The notes below the pieces were generated by a model. It made no database searches. It had not been told where the DNA came from and worked only from the letters and a program-made list of their open reading frames with translations. Both the position numbers and the translations under genes were made by a program. DNA of 64,000 nucleotides from an uncultured Acetatifactor sp. (GTDB taxonomy: Bacteria; Bacillota; Clostridia; Lachnospirales; Lachnospiraceae), in the NCBI GenBank assembly GCA_910584235.1, contig CAJTZD010000010.1, forward strand, positions 1 through 64,000, written 5' to 3'. Shown piece after piece: positions 23,454-31,988 of the stretch (position 1 is the first letter of the stretch; every line of letters starts with the position of its first letter).

Positions 23454-25790
23454 ATGAAGAAGTGGAAAAAGGGCGGAAGATGGATTGCCGCCATGCTGGT
23501 GACAGCGCTTCTTGCAGGTTCCTTAAGCGGCTGCGGCAAAGCTGCAGGAAGCGGGGCCGGACAAAGCGGAGAGAGCGGAGCAGGAAAAGACAGCGCGGAA
23601 AGCGGCGGAAGTTCCCAGGGGGCGCAAAATGAGGGTTCCTCCGGGCAGGGCAAGGGCAGATACGTGGAAATCCAGGAAAGCCTGCCCCAGGAGCTGGCCG
23701 ACTGGTCCATTCTGCAGATGTACCAGGTGGACGAAAAGCTTCGCTTCCTGGCAGTCAAAGCGGAAGGCGGAAAAGCAATCCTGCGGGAATGGGAAAAGCA
23801 GGGGGAAAGCTACGCAGACGTGACGGGAAAATGGCTTTCCTCTATGGAGATTGCCTGCATGGCGGACTGGCTGGATGCCCGTCTGGCCCAGGGAGGAGAC
23901 GGCACCCAGTACCTGTACGCCGGCTATATAGCGGAGGGCGAGGACGACTTTAAGCCGCATCTGTGGAAATCCGACGGAGACCAGGCAGTGGAGATCACGC
24001 CCCAGAAGTGGACCGTCCCCGATGAGGAATTGGGCAGCTATGAAATGGTACAGGGATTTGGGGTGCTGGACAATGGCACGCTGGTGGCCCTCTCCTACAC
24101 TTCGCTGGATATCCTTTCGGCGGAAGACGGAAAAGTGATAGAAAGCGAGAAGCCCACAACCTACTATGAGGGCGGCGTGATATCCGACGGAGAGAACATT
24201 TACCTGCGGGTAGCCGACGGCAGCGGCGGCCGGATCGAGAAGCGCCAGGGAGGCAAGGCGGCCTCAGCGGTGCAGATTCCCTATCCGGCAGGGGAATCCG
24301 CAGCGACCCAGAGCGGGGACAGTGGGATGATCAGCTTTGGCGGCGGTGCCAGCCTGGCGCTGGCGGCGCTGACCGACGGGACATTGATCGCCGGCAGCAA
24401 GGACGGGCTGTTTCGGATGAGCGCCGAAAGCGGCGAGGGGCAGTGGGAACTGCTGGTGTCCGGCCAGGAGACGGACTTTGCGATGGCAGAGTGCACCTGC
24501 ATGGATTTTGCCGCGTTTCAGGACGGAACCATCTATGCCCTGTTCATGACGGAAGCAGGACAGAAGCTAAACCGGTACGAGTACGACCCGGAGGCGGTTT
24601 CGGAGGCATCGGAGGTGCTGAATCTCTATACCGTATTCCAGAGCACACTGCTGGAGCAGGCGGCAGCCAAGTACCACAAGGCTCATCCCGAAGTGCTCGT
24701 GAAGATTCAGAGCATGTATTCCGCATACTACGGCGGGGAAACGGACTACAATGCTGTCTATCAGCAGCTGAACACCATGCTCATGGGGGATGATGCGCCG
24801 GACATTGTGGTGATGGATCATCTGGACATGGACTCCTATGCGGACAAGGGGCTGCTGGTGGATTTGGAGGATGTGGTGGGGCCCCTGGAAGAGAGCGGTG
24901 AACTCCTGTCCAATATTACGGGAACATATAAACGGGAGGATGGCAAGAGATATGCGGTGCCGCTGCAGTTTGCCGTGAACCTGGCGCTGGGCAGGGACAT
25001 TTCGGCAAAGGACATGGCCACCATGGAGTCCCTGGCAGACTTCCTGTCCCGGACGGATGAGAAGTATATGGTCTCCCGGACCGTGGCCGAACTGGTGCAT
25101 GAGTTCTACCCCTATTTCTGCAACGAGATCGTGACCGACAAGCAGTTAAACAGGGAAGCCCTGGGCAGATACCTGGAGTACCTGAAAGCCATCGGCGACA
25201 GCTGCGGAGTTATTGCCTCCCGGCCCGAGATCGAGGTGGACAACGGCATATTCGACTTGAGCGGAAAAGCGAAGCTGGCCTTTGGCAGGGTCGCGGGCTT
25301 TGGAAACTGCATGCTCTCCATGTCCATGGTGGATTACATCAAGGGGGACTTTGCGGCCTTTGAGAACCGCTTCGAGCCGCTGCTGCAGGCAGGCATCTGT
25401 TCCAAAAGCCAGCATGTGGACAGGGCAAAGGACTTCCTGCGTTTCGCCCTGTCGGAGGAAACCCAGGATCTGGAATGCGATGGGTTCCCGGTAAACCAAA
25501 AATCTATGGAGAGCCAGGCCGCAAAGGATCACTCGAATAACATCGTCATAGTCACTTTGCAAGGGGATGACGGAAGCTCAATACAGTTCGAAAGCAAGCC
25601 TTATTCCAAAGAAACGGCAAAACGGCTGACGGACATGTGCCAGAGCCTGGACAAACCTGTGGGGGAGGATACCATGATCAGTCAGGTACTGACGGAAAGC
25701 TTACAGGGATACCTGCTGGACGGCTCCCAGTCTAAGGAGGACACCATCCAGAAAATTGAGGACAGCCTGAAGATGTATTTAGCGGAGTAG
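23454..25790 (+). CDS. Large solute-binding lipoprotein
   Basis: 778 residues. Lipoprotein signal peptide with lipobox LSGC (C27) and a Gly/Ser/Glu-rich linker. Residues about 60-380 look like a beta-propeller-like repeat domain (many short G-x-D-G turns). From about 385 an ABC-type sugar-binding fold begins: LNLYTVFQSTLLEQAAAKYH, NTMLMGDDAPDIVVMDHLD, RYAVPLQFAVNLALGR. AGGAGG nine bases before the ATG supports the start. No ABC permease or ATPase gene is nearby; the two-component system just upstream suggests that it serves as a ligand receptor for the kinase, or supplies a transporter encoded elsewhere (inference). Confidence 0.85.
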   Translation: MKKWKKGGRWIAAMLVTALLAGSLSGCGKAAGSGAGQSGESGAGKDSAESGGSSQGAQNEGSSGQGKGRYVEIQESLPQELADWSILQMYQVDEKLRFLAVKAEGGKAILREWEKQGESYADVTGKWLSSMEIACMADWLDARLAQGGDGTQYLYAGYIAEGEDDFKPHLWKSDGDQAVEITPQKWTVPDEELGSYEMVQGFGVLDNGTLVALSYTSLDILSAEDGKVIESEKPTTYYEGGVISDGENIYLRVADGSGGRIEKRQGGKAASAVQIPYPAGESAATQSGDSGMISFGGGASLALAALTDGTLIAGSKDGLFRMSAESGEGQWELLVSGQETDFAMAECTCMDFAAFQDGTIYALFMTEAGQKLNRYEYDPEAVSEASEVLNLYTVFQSTLLEQAAAKYHKAHPEVLVKIQSMYSAYYGGETDYNAVYQQLNTMLMGDDAPDIVVMDHLDMDSYADKGLLVDLEDVVGPLEESGELLSNITGTYKREDGKRYAVPLQFAVNLALGRDISAKDMATMESLADFLSRTDEKYMVSRTVAELVHEFYPYFCNEIVTDKQLNREALGRYLEYLKAIGDSCGVIASRPEIEVDNGIFDLSGKAKLAFGRVAGFGNCMLSMSMVDYIKGDFAAFENRFEPLLQAGICSKSQHVDRAKDFLRFALSEETQDLECDGFPVNQKSMESQAAKDHSNNIVIVTLQGDDGSSIQFESKPYSKETAKRLTDMCQSLDKPVGEDTMISQVLTESLQGYLLDGSQSKEDTIQKIEDSLKMYLAE

Positions 25791-25801
25791 ACTTATCATT
25801 T

Positions 25802-25875
25802 CCCCGCCATGATTCTCGGCACCGGGAGACTTGCGGAGCGCGGAGTCCATTGCCGGAACCGGAATCGTGGCGGGG
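25802..25875. terminator. Long stem-loop between convergent genes
   Basis: CCCCGCCATGATTC (25802-25815) pairs with GAATCGTGGCGGGG (25862-25875) with one G-U pair and a 46-base loop. It starts 11 bases after the lipoprotein stop and ends 8 bases before the antitoxin stop on the other strand, so it may end both transcripts. Confidence 0.5.
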
Positions 25876-25882
25876 GAAGGCT

Positions 25883-26131
25883 TCACTTCTCCATAGCTTC
25901 CAGTTCTTCCATCGTCTTGACTACTACTTTTCCGGCTTTGAATTCATCGTCTGATTTATTCAGCATAGCCAGATACTCGGCATTTCGCTTCGCTTTCTGT
26001 AAAACGTTATATTCCGTTTCATTTAGCATGTAGATATTTTCATTTCGAGGCCTTGAAATAACAACGGTTTCGCCCATGCTGATTTTGTCGCACCATTCTT
26101 TAAAATTGTCCCGGACATTTACAGATTTCAC
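25883..26131 (-). CDS. Phd/YefM-family antitoxin, no toxin gene seen
   Basis: 82 residues with the family layout: VNVRDNFKEWCDKISMGETVVISRPRNENI followed by YNVLQKAKRNAEYLAML. These proteins bind and neutralise RelE/YoeB- or Doc-type toxins and repress their own promoter. No toxin frame is found on either side. The start is GTG at 26131. An ATG 16 bases upstream (MNYV, after GAAAGAGAG) is one base out of frame, which may mean that a one-base insertion shortened the gene (inference). Confidence 0.75.
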   Translation of the reverse strand: MKSVNVRDNFKEWCDKISMGETVVISRPRNENIYMLNETEYNVLQKAKRNAEYLAMLNKSDDEFKAGKVVVKTMEELEAMEK

Positions 26132-26186
26132 TGCTAACGTAGTTCATCTCTCTTTCGTATGTTATGATTTTTGAGGCTGCAAACTG

Positions 26187-26987
26187 TTATTGTCCAACTA
26201 CTGAGAGCTGCTGATCTATTTTTTCGATATATTCCACTGAAAGGGTTGGAAAAGATTTTTTTATCAGATCAACCGATGCGCCATTCTGCAAAAGTACTTT
26301 TACCGTTTCTTTATCATGTTCAGATATTTGTTCAGAAATTCTTTTCTTAAAGTAATCTTCAACAACCTGTGTCATAGCGTCAGCTCCTTCCTTTGATTCC
26401 TTGAAATAGTGTACCCGATCTGATAATTTCGGGAATTTATTGTTCTTTCCGGTACTGTTTTTGAAGTACTGCATTAGTTCTGCAACATCAGATCCGTCAT
26501 CTACGGCACAGTTTACAAATATACGATGAATGCCGTCATTGATAACTGTTCCCGTCTCATGAAGAAATATACCGGCATGGTAAATGGTCTTTCTTTCCTG
26601 AAACATGTCAAATTTTGAAATAAAAATCACATAAATATCCGGAAAATCCTTATAGTCCAATCCTTTTTCTGTAAAAGTGGTGTCAATGTTAGAACTGTTG
26701 AATCGGACACGCTTTACATGATCGTCATCATCAGCTTTCTGCATTTCAACATTGATCCGTGAACCATCCTCATCTTCGCAAAGGAGATCAAGAATTACAG
26801 AATGTGCTCCAATATTGCGCAAGAAACGTTGTGCCTGTGCGTCTATTACCCTCAATTTTGGCTTTTGGAGGATGATTCGCAAGATTTCCTCACAAACAGC
26901 TTTATCTTCTGCAATTTTGTGGAAAAACACATCATCTATGACGTTCAGCTGTCTGATGAGTGCCAACTGTTCTGTACTTGTCTGCAA
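26187..26987 (-). CDS. Rpn-family PD-(D/E)XK nuclease / putative transposase
   Basis: 266 residues. The nuclease core is visible: NVIDDVFFHKIAEDKAVCEEIL at the start, then VILDLLCEDEDGSRINVEMQKAD, which carries the D...ExQ active-site pattern of recombination-promoting nucleases. The C-terminal half is helical, as usual in this family. The start is TTG at 26987 with AAAGGA about ten bases upstream; a stop codon closes the frame just before it. A truncated relative lies at 47.8 kb. Not linked to its neighbours in any obvious pathway. Confidence 0.85.
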   Translation of the reverse strand: MQTSTEQLALIRQLNVIDDVFFHKIAEDKAVCEEILRIILQKPKLRVIDAQAQRFLRNIGAHSVILDLLCEDEDGSRINVEMQKADDDDHVKRVRFNSSNIDTTFTEKGLDYKDFPDIYVIFISKFDMFQERKTIYHAGIFLHETGTVINDGIHRIFVNCAVDDGSDVAELMQYFKNSTGKNNKFPKLSDRVHYFKESKEGADAMTQVVEDYFKKRISEQISEHDKETVKVLLQNGASVDLIKKSFPTLSVEYIEKIDQQLSVVGQ

Positions 26988-27210
26988 TATTGCTGGTTCC
27001 TTTCATTTTTTATCTTGTAGGGCTTGCTTTTTGTATTCTGTTGTTGAGCATTTTCTGATACTAAGGGTATGTAAATAGTATACCAAGGCTATATAGGTAT
27101 TATAGCCTGAAAAGACGTAATTGAAAAGTGTTTTTTGCTATGAGTTTGGCAGAAATATTTATGGGTAGCTGGTGTATGGAAACAGGAAATCTGTGAGACT
27201 GGGATGCTGT

Positions 27211-27252
27211 GGAGCTTTTCCTTTTTAATGGGAAAGGCTCCCTGGATTTTTT
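27211..27252 (+). terminator. Terminator-like hairpin in the leader of the sugar isomerase
   Basis: GGAGCTTTTCC (27211-27221) pairs with GGGAAAGGCTCC (27230-27241) with small irregularities and is followed by CTGGATTTTTT. No plus-strand gene lies immediately upstream, so this may be an attenuator in a long 5' leader. The rest of the 26988-27386 gap shows nothing else convincing. Confidence 0.5.
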
Positions 27253-27386
27253 GTGTTACATGGTAAAGGATTTTTACAAAAATGCAAAATACCTCTTTCC
27301 CTATCAGCCGGAATAGGATATACTGATAACACAATAAAAAGCGAAAAGTCAACCCGACTAATATAAGGAAAGAGAGGAACCAAGAG

Positions 27387-28229
27387 ATGTACGATTTTTC
27401 CATTGGCGTGATGCTGGAATCTTTCAGACAGCCCACACAGGTAGCGCTGAAGAAAGCAAGAGAGGTGGGGGCCAAGGGCATACAGATGTATGCGGTAAGC
27501 GGCGAGCACGCCCCGGAGGCGCTTGCGGGGGCAAAGAGGAGGGAACTTCTGGACATGGTGAAGTCCGAGGGGCTGGTGTTTTCCGCCCTCTGCGGGGATC
27601 TGGGGAAAGGCTTCCACAATCCCGGGCTGAATCCGGAGCTCATTGAAAAGTCCAAGCGGATTCTGGATCTTGCAAAGGATCTGGAGACGGACATTGTGAC
27701 CACACATATCGGTGTAGTCCCTGAAGACCCCGGCCATGAGCGCTATAAGATCATGCAGCAGGCATGCTTTCAGCTGGCTGAATACGCGGATTCCGTGGGC
27801 GCCCATTTCGCCATCGAGACAGGGCCTGAGACCAGCGCGGTGCTGAAAGGTTTCCTGGACGGCCTGCACTCCACCGGTGTGGCGGTGAACCTGGATCCCG
27901 CCAACCTGGTGATGGTGACCGGGGACGACCCTGTACAGGCGGTACATAATCTGAAAGACTACATCGTGCACACTCACGCCAAGGACGGCGTGCGCAATTA
28001 CTACCGCAATCCCGAGGAAGTCTATGGCCTCGTGGAGGCTGAGATGCTGGCAAGCCCCTCTTTCGAGGAGGTTCCCCTGGGCAAGGGCGGCGTGGACTTT
28101 AAGAACTATCTGAAAGCCCTGGACGAGATAGGGTATCACGGATTCCTCACCATCGAGCGGGAGGTGGGCGATGACCCGGAGGGAGATATCCGTCTGGCAG
28201 TGGAGTTCCTGAATGGGTTGATAAAGTAG
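27387..28229 (+). CDS. Sugar phosphate isomerase/epimerase (xylose isomerase-like TIM barrel)
   Basis: 280 residues. Metal-binding acidic and histidine residues of the AP endonuclease 2-type barrel are recognisable: TTHIGVVPED, FAIETGPETS, VNLDPANLVM, VHTHAKDG and TIEREVG. Such enzymes interconvert keto- and aldo-sugars or epimers in inositol, allulose and uronate pathways; the substrate is not evident. The start is supported by GAAAGAGAGG upstream. A tandem structured repeat starts right after the stop codon, and a second paralogue follows it. Confidence 0.88.
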   Translation: MYDFSIGVMLESFRQPTQVALKKAREVGAKGIQMYAVSGEHAPEALAGAKRRELLDMVKSEGLVFSALCGDLGKGFHNPGLNPELIEKSKRILDLAKDLETDIVTTHIGVVPEDPGHERYKIMQQACFQLAEYADSVGAHFAIETGPETSAVLKGFLDGLHSTGVAVNLDPANLVMVTGDDPVQAVHNLKDYIVHTHAKDGVRNYYRNPEEVYGLVEAEMLASPSFEEVPLGKGGVDFKNYLKALDEIGYHGFLTIEREVGDDPEGDIRLAVEFLNGLIK

Positions 28230-28233
28230 AGGC

Positions 28234-28608
28234 GTGCGCCGAAGAGACTTTACTCAATTGCCGGTTACGGCAATTTGTGTCGGTTACGGCAATTTGTGCC
28301 ATCGCGCAGCGATTTAAGACTGACAAAGCAGAGGAAAAAGTCAGTAAAGTCACGAAGGCGCACGAGAGGAATTTTCATGAGTGCACTGTCGAATGAAAGT
28401 TCCTCTCAAGAGGTGTGCGCCGAAGAGACTTTACTCTTTAGTGCCATCGCGCAGCGATTTAAGACTGACAAAGCAGAGGAAAAAGTCAGTAAAGTCACGA
28501 AGGCGCACGAGAGGAATTTTCATGAGTGCACTGTCGAATGAAAGTTCCTCTCAAGAGGTGTGCGCCGAAGAGACTTTACTCTTTAGTGCCATCGCGCAGC
28601 GATTTTAA
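28234..28608 (+). repeat. Tandem structured repeat, family B (two full copies plus partial)
   Basis: Units start at 28234, 28415 and 28560 (GTGCGCCGAAGAGACTTTAC). The second and third are 145 bases apart; the first carries a 36-base insertion made of two copies of CGGTTACGGCAATTTGTG. Each full unit has an outer stem GTGCGCC/GGCGCAC (28234-28240 with 28357-28363; 28415-28421 with 28502-28508), inner complementary segments GACTTTACT/AGTAAAGTC and ACTGAC/GTCAGT, and a trailing 15-bp hairpin (28364-28378 with 28393-28407, one G-U pair). The last copy is cut off just before the ribosome binding site of the next gene. Confidence 0.85.
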
Positions 28609-28624
28609 TAGAGGAGGAATGGAA

Positions 28625-29491
28625 ATGAAATTTTCTGTGAGTGTATATAGCTTTATGCAGTATATTCAGGACGGCAGGCTTACGCCTCTCACCTGTATCG
28701 AAAAGGTCAAGGAGATGGGGTTCGACGCTATCGAGTTTGTGGACTTCGTATTCCAAAAGGATGAGAATCCAAAAGAATACGCGGCGAAGCTGCGGGAGGA
28801 GGCCGACAGGGTGGGCCTGGCAATATCCAACTTTGCCGTGGGGGCGGACTTTTTAAGCGGCAGCGGCGGTGATCTGGAAGCCGAGGTGGAAAAGCTGAAA
28901 GAAAAAGTGGACATTGCCGCCATTTTAGGCTGCCCTACCATGCGTCACGATGTGACAGGCGGGATTCCGGACCGTACCTACCAGGGATATGACAATGTAC
29001 TAAAGCGGCTGGCGGCAGGCTGCAGGGCCGTCACGGAATATGGAGCCGGGAAAGGGATAAAGACCATGACCGAGAACCATGGCTACTTCTCCCAGGACAG
29101 CCTGCGGGTGGAGAAGCTGATCAATACGGTGGAGAGCGATAATTTCGGTCAGCTGGTGGATATGGGCAATTTCCTGTGCGCGGACGACGATCCGGTGACC
29201 GCCGTGGGCAGATGCGCGCCTTACGCGTTCTATGTCCATGCCAAGGATTTCATCGTAAAGAGCGGTCAGGGGCCGGATCCCGGCGCAGGGTTCTTCCTCT
29301 CCAGGGGCGGCAATTTCCTGCGGGGCACCATCGTAGGCCATGGGGACGTACCTGTGCAGCAGTGTCTGCGGATTCTGAAGCGCGCAGGATATGACGGATA
29401 TGTGGCCATTGAGTTCGAGGGCATGGAGGACTGCGTACAGGGTGTGGCCATCGGCCTGGAGAACCTGAAGAAGTATGCGGCACAGGTGTAA
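28625..29491 (+). CDS. Sugar phosphate isomerase/epimerase, second paralogue
   Basis: 288 residues with the same TIM-barrel family features: MKFSVSVYSFMQYI, MGFDAIEFVDF, MTENHGYFSQDS, GQLVDMGNFLC, FYVHAKDF and YVAIEFEGMEDC. AGAGGAGG gives correct spacing to the ATG at 28625; the ATG at 28619 touches it, and the frame further upstream only reads through the tandem repeat. It precedes the rhamnosidase-like gene by 49 bases and is probably co-transcribed with it. Confidence 0.9.
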   Translation: MKFSVSVYSFMQYIQDGRLTPLTCIEKVKEMGFDAIEFVDFVFQKDENPKEYAAKLREEADRVGLAISNFAVGADFLSGSGGDLEAEVEKLKEKVDIAAILGCPTMRHDVTGGIPDRTYQGYDNVLKRLAAGCRAVTEYGAGKGIKTMTENHGYFSQDSLRVEKLINTVESDNFGQLVDMGNFLCADDDPVTAVGRCAPYAFYVHAKDFIVKSGQGPDPGAGFFLSRGGNFLRGTIVGHGDVPVQQCLRILKRAGYDGYVAIEFEGMEDCVQGVAIGLENLKKYAAQV

Positions 29492-29540
29492 AAAAGGAAT
29501 GTCCGGAAAGATTCCAACTGAATGAGACAGGAGAAAAACT

Positions 29541-31670
29541 ATGGAATGTTATAAATTTCGGAGAGCCCAGGCTGTCTGGGCCAGGGGCCGGGAAGAGGAA
29601 ATGAACTGCGAACTGGCTTTCCGGGCAGTGCTTCCGGCAGGGGACATGGAACTGCACCTGGCGGCTTCATCGGCATATCGTCTTTGGATAAACGGAGAGT
29701 TTGTCTGCGCGGGGCCGGCCAGGGCCGCCCACGGATATTACAATGTGGATGAGATCGACCTTTCCGGAAAGCTGACCAGGCAGGAGAATGTGGCGGTGAT
29801 TGAGGTGGTGGGCTATAATGTAAACAGCTATGACATTCTGGATCAGCCCGCTTTCCTGACGGCGGAATTCCTCCGGGGAGACCAGGTGGCGGCCTGCACC
29901 GCGGGAGAGGGACTGACCATATATGATTTAAAGCAGCGGGTGCGGAAAGTGCAGCGCTACAGCCTCCAGAGGACATTTGCGGAGTGCTATCGTCTGCGGG
30001 CAGAGACCCAAAGCTTCTATACCCAGGCCCGCCGGGAAGCACGGGAAGAGGGGCTGGCTTTTATGATACAGCCCGGGAAGCGCTATCTGCGCCGCGGCAT
30101 GCGGATGCCGGAATTTGAAAGGCTTCCCGTAAAGGAGCTGGTGGAGCGGGGCAGCGTGAACTATGGGCCGGTGAGCCCGAAGCCGGTATTTTCCTGGGAG
30201 AGGGACCGGCTGGGAAAGACCCTGAAGGGGTACCTGCCAAAGGAACTGGAGGAGCGGTTGTCGGACGAGGGCCGGAGTATGGAGTTTCTGCCCCAAAAGG
30301 GCGCCGCCTTAGGGGAGGAACTGGAAAACGGTTACAATCTGTATGCGTTTCCCTTTAACGCCACGGGTTTTCCCTGCCTGGAGATACAGTGCAATGCCCC
30401 CTGTACGGTTTATTTGATGTTCGATGAGACCCTTGAGGAGGGGAAGCTGAATTTCCTGCGCATGGGCGCTTACAATTTCTTCAAGTACACCCTGGATGCG
30501 GGCACGCACCGCATCATGACCTTTGCACCTTACACCATGAAATATATTCAGGTGGCCGTAAAAGGAAAGGCCCTGCTGAAAGAGGTACATCTGGTGGAGT
30601 ATAAGCATCCGCCCGTGCCCCGCAGGGTAAAGCTTCCAAAGGACACTGTTCTGGAGGAAATTTACCGGGCCGCCCGGGAATCCTATCTGTCCAATGCGGT
30701 GGACATCTTCATGGATTGTCCCTCCAGGGAGAGGGCCGGATGGCTCTGCGACAGCTTCTTCACCTCCAGAGTGGAGCATGTGCTCACGGGGGAATGCCTG
30801 GTGGAGCGGGCTTTCCTGAACAACTTTATCCTGGCGGAAAAATTCGACTATCTGCCGGAGGGGATGCTGCCCATGTGCTATCCTGCGGATCACAACGACT
30901 GCGCATTCATTCCCAACTGGGCCATGTGGTTTGTGCTGGAACTGGAGGAGTATTTAGAGCGCAGCGGGGACAGAGAGCTGGTGGACCGGGCAAAGCCCAG
31001 GGTCATGGGGCTGGTGGACTATTTTGCACCCTTTGAGAATGAGTTTGGCCTGTTGGAGAAGCTGGACAGCTGGGTGTTTGTGGAGTGGTCCAGGGCCAAT
31101 GACCCTGACGTGGTGCAGGACGTGAACTTCCCTACGAATATGCTGTATAAGCGTATGCTGGAAGCGGCGGCCTCTCTTTACGGGGAAGAACGTCTGCGAA
31201 AGAAAGCCGCCCGCATCAGGCAGGTCATCCGGGAGCGCTCTTTCAACGGCACTTTCTATACGGACAATGAGCGCAGGACGGAAAGCGGCCTGGAGAATCC
31301 GGGCAACTGCACGGAGGTCTGTCAGTATTACGCGTTCTTCACTGGAACGGCCACAAAGGAAGAAGATGCCGCGCTCTGGGGGACGCTGTTACGGGACTTC
31401 GGCTTCGGACGAAAGGAGCTTGGGCTGCATCCCCGGGTGGCCTTTGCCAATGCTTTCATCGGCAATTACCTGCGCATTGAGCTGCTGTACCGGGAGGGGC
31501 TTTATGAGGAGGTGCTGGACAATATTCGGGGATATTTTGCGAAGATGGCAGCCCTGACGGGTACGCTGTGGGAGCATGATATGCCCTCTGCCAGCTGTAA
31601 CCATGGCTTCGCCTCCCATGTCATCTACTGGCTGGCAGGCATTTACGGAACCCGGGAATCATCCGACTGA
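29541..31670 (+). CDS. GH78-like alpha-L-rhamnosidase
   Basis: 709 residues without a signal peptide, so it acts on imported oligosaccharides. The N-terminal beta-sandwich has SSAYRLWINGEFVCAGPAR and the catalytic (alpha/alpha)6 barrel has the family motif DIFMDCPSRERAGWLCD and, further on, DSWVFVEWS. Rhamnosidases release L-rhamnose from rhamnogalacturonan or flavonoid glycosides. It follows the isomerase gene closely, matching a rhamnose or pectin role, though the sequence alone cannot exclude related specificities. Family C repeats follow it. Confidence 0.82.
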   Translation: MECYKFRRAQAVWARGREEEMNCELAFRAVLPAGDMELHLAASSAYRLWINGEFVCAGPARAAHGYYNVDEIDLSGKLTRQENVAVIEVVGYNVNSYDILDQPAFLTAEFLRGDQVAACTAGEGLTIYDLKQRVRKVQRYSLQRTFAECYRLRAETQSFYTQARREAREEGLAFMIQPGKRYLRRGMRMPEFERLPVKELVERGSVNYGPVSPKPVFSWERDRLGKTLKGYLPKELEERLSDEGRSMEFLPQKGAALGEELENGYNLYAFPFNATGFPCLEIQCNAPCTVYLMFDETLEEGKLNFLRMGAYNFFKYTLDAGTHRIMTFAPYTMKYIQVAVKGKALLKEVHLVEYKHPPVPRRVKLPKDTVLEEIYRAARESYLSNAVDIFMDCPSRERAGWLCDSFFTSRVEHVLTGECLVERAFLNNFILAEKFDYLPEGMLPMCYPADHNDCAFIPNWAMWFVLELEEYLERSGDRELVDRAKPRVMGLVDYFAPFENEFGLLEKLDSWVFVEWSRANDPDVVQDVNFPTNMLYKRMLEAAASLYGEERLRKKAARIRQVIRERSFNGTFYTDNERRTESGLENPGNCTEVCQYYAFFTGTATKEEDAALWGTLLRDFGFGRKELGLHPRVAFANAFIGNYLRIELLYREGLYEEVLDNIRGYFAKMAALTGTLWEHDMPSASCNHGFASHVIYWLAGIYGTRESSD

Positions 31671-31684
31671 CAAATATCGATCAA

Positions 31685-31979
31685 AAAATAAACAGTCACG
31701 GAACGACCATGCCCTGCAGGGGCATGGGAGAGGAGAGACGGAACTGGAATAGAAAATAAACAGTCGCGAAACGACCATGCCCGGGAGAATTTTCAGATGC
31801 GATCTGTGCAGCTGAAAATTGCTCCCTCGCAGGGGCATGGGAGAGGAGAGACGGAACTGGAATAGAAAATAAACAGTCGCGAAACGACCATGCCCGGGAG
31901 AATTTTCAGATGCGATCTGTGCAGCTGAAAATTGCTCCCCTGCAGGGGCATGGGAGAGGAGAGACGGAACTGGAATAGG
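31685..31979 (+). repeat. Tandem stem-loop repeat, family C (three copies)
   Basis: Copies start at 31685 (68 bases), 31753 (113) and 31866 (114), each opening AAAATAAACAGTC and closing GGAACTGGAATAG. All contain CATGCCC pairing with GGGCATG. Copies 2 and 3 hold an extra inner hairpin, GGGAGAATTTTCAG with CTGAAAATTGCTCCC; copy 1 lacks it. The last copy ends directly in the AGGAGG of cutC. Confidence 0.85.
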
Positions 31980-31988
31980 AGGATGCGC

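Noticed and set aside
22706..23758. 350-codon minus-strand frame across the end of the anchored protein and the start of the lipoprotein
   Set aside because: Pro/Ser/Arg-rich antisense shadow that crosses two genes with good starts.
28234..28608. Possible CRISPR array
   Set aside because: The units are 145 bases and contiguous with no unique spacers, and no cas gene is near.
28275..28608. Short plus-strand ORFs within the tandem repeats (about 75-88 codons)
   Set aside because: The same peptide appears in different frames only because the DNA is repeated; the unit length of 145 is not a multiple of three and no ribosome binding site is placed correctly.
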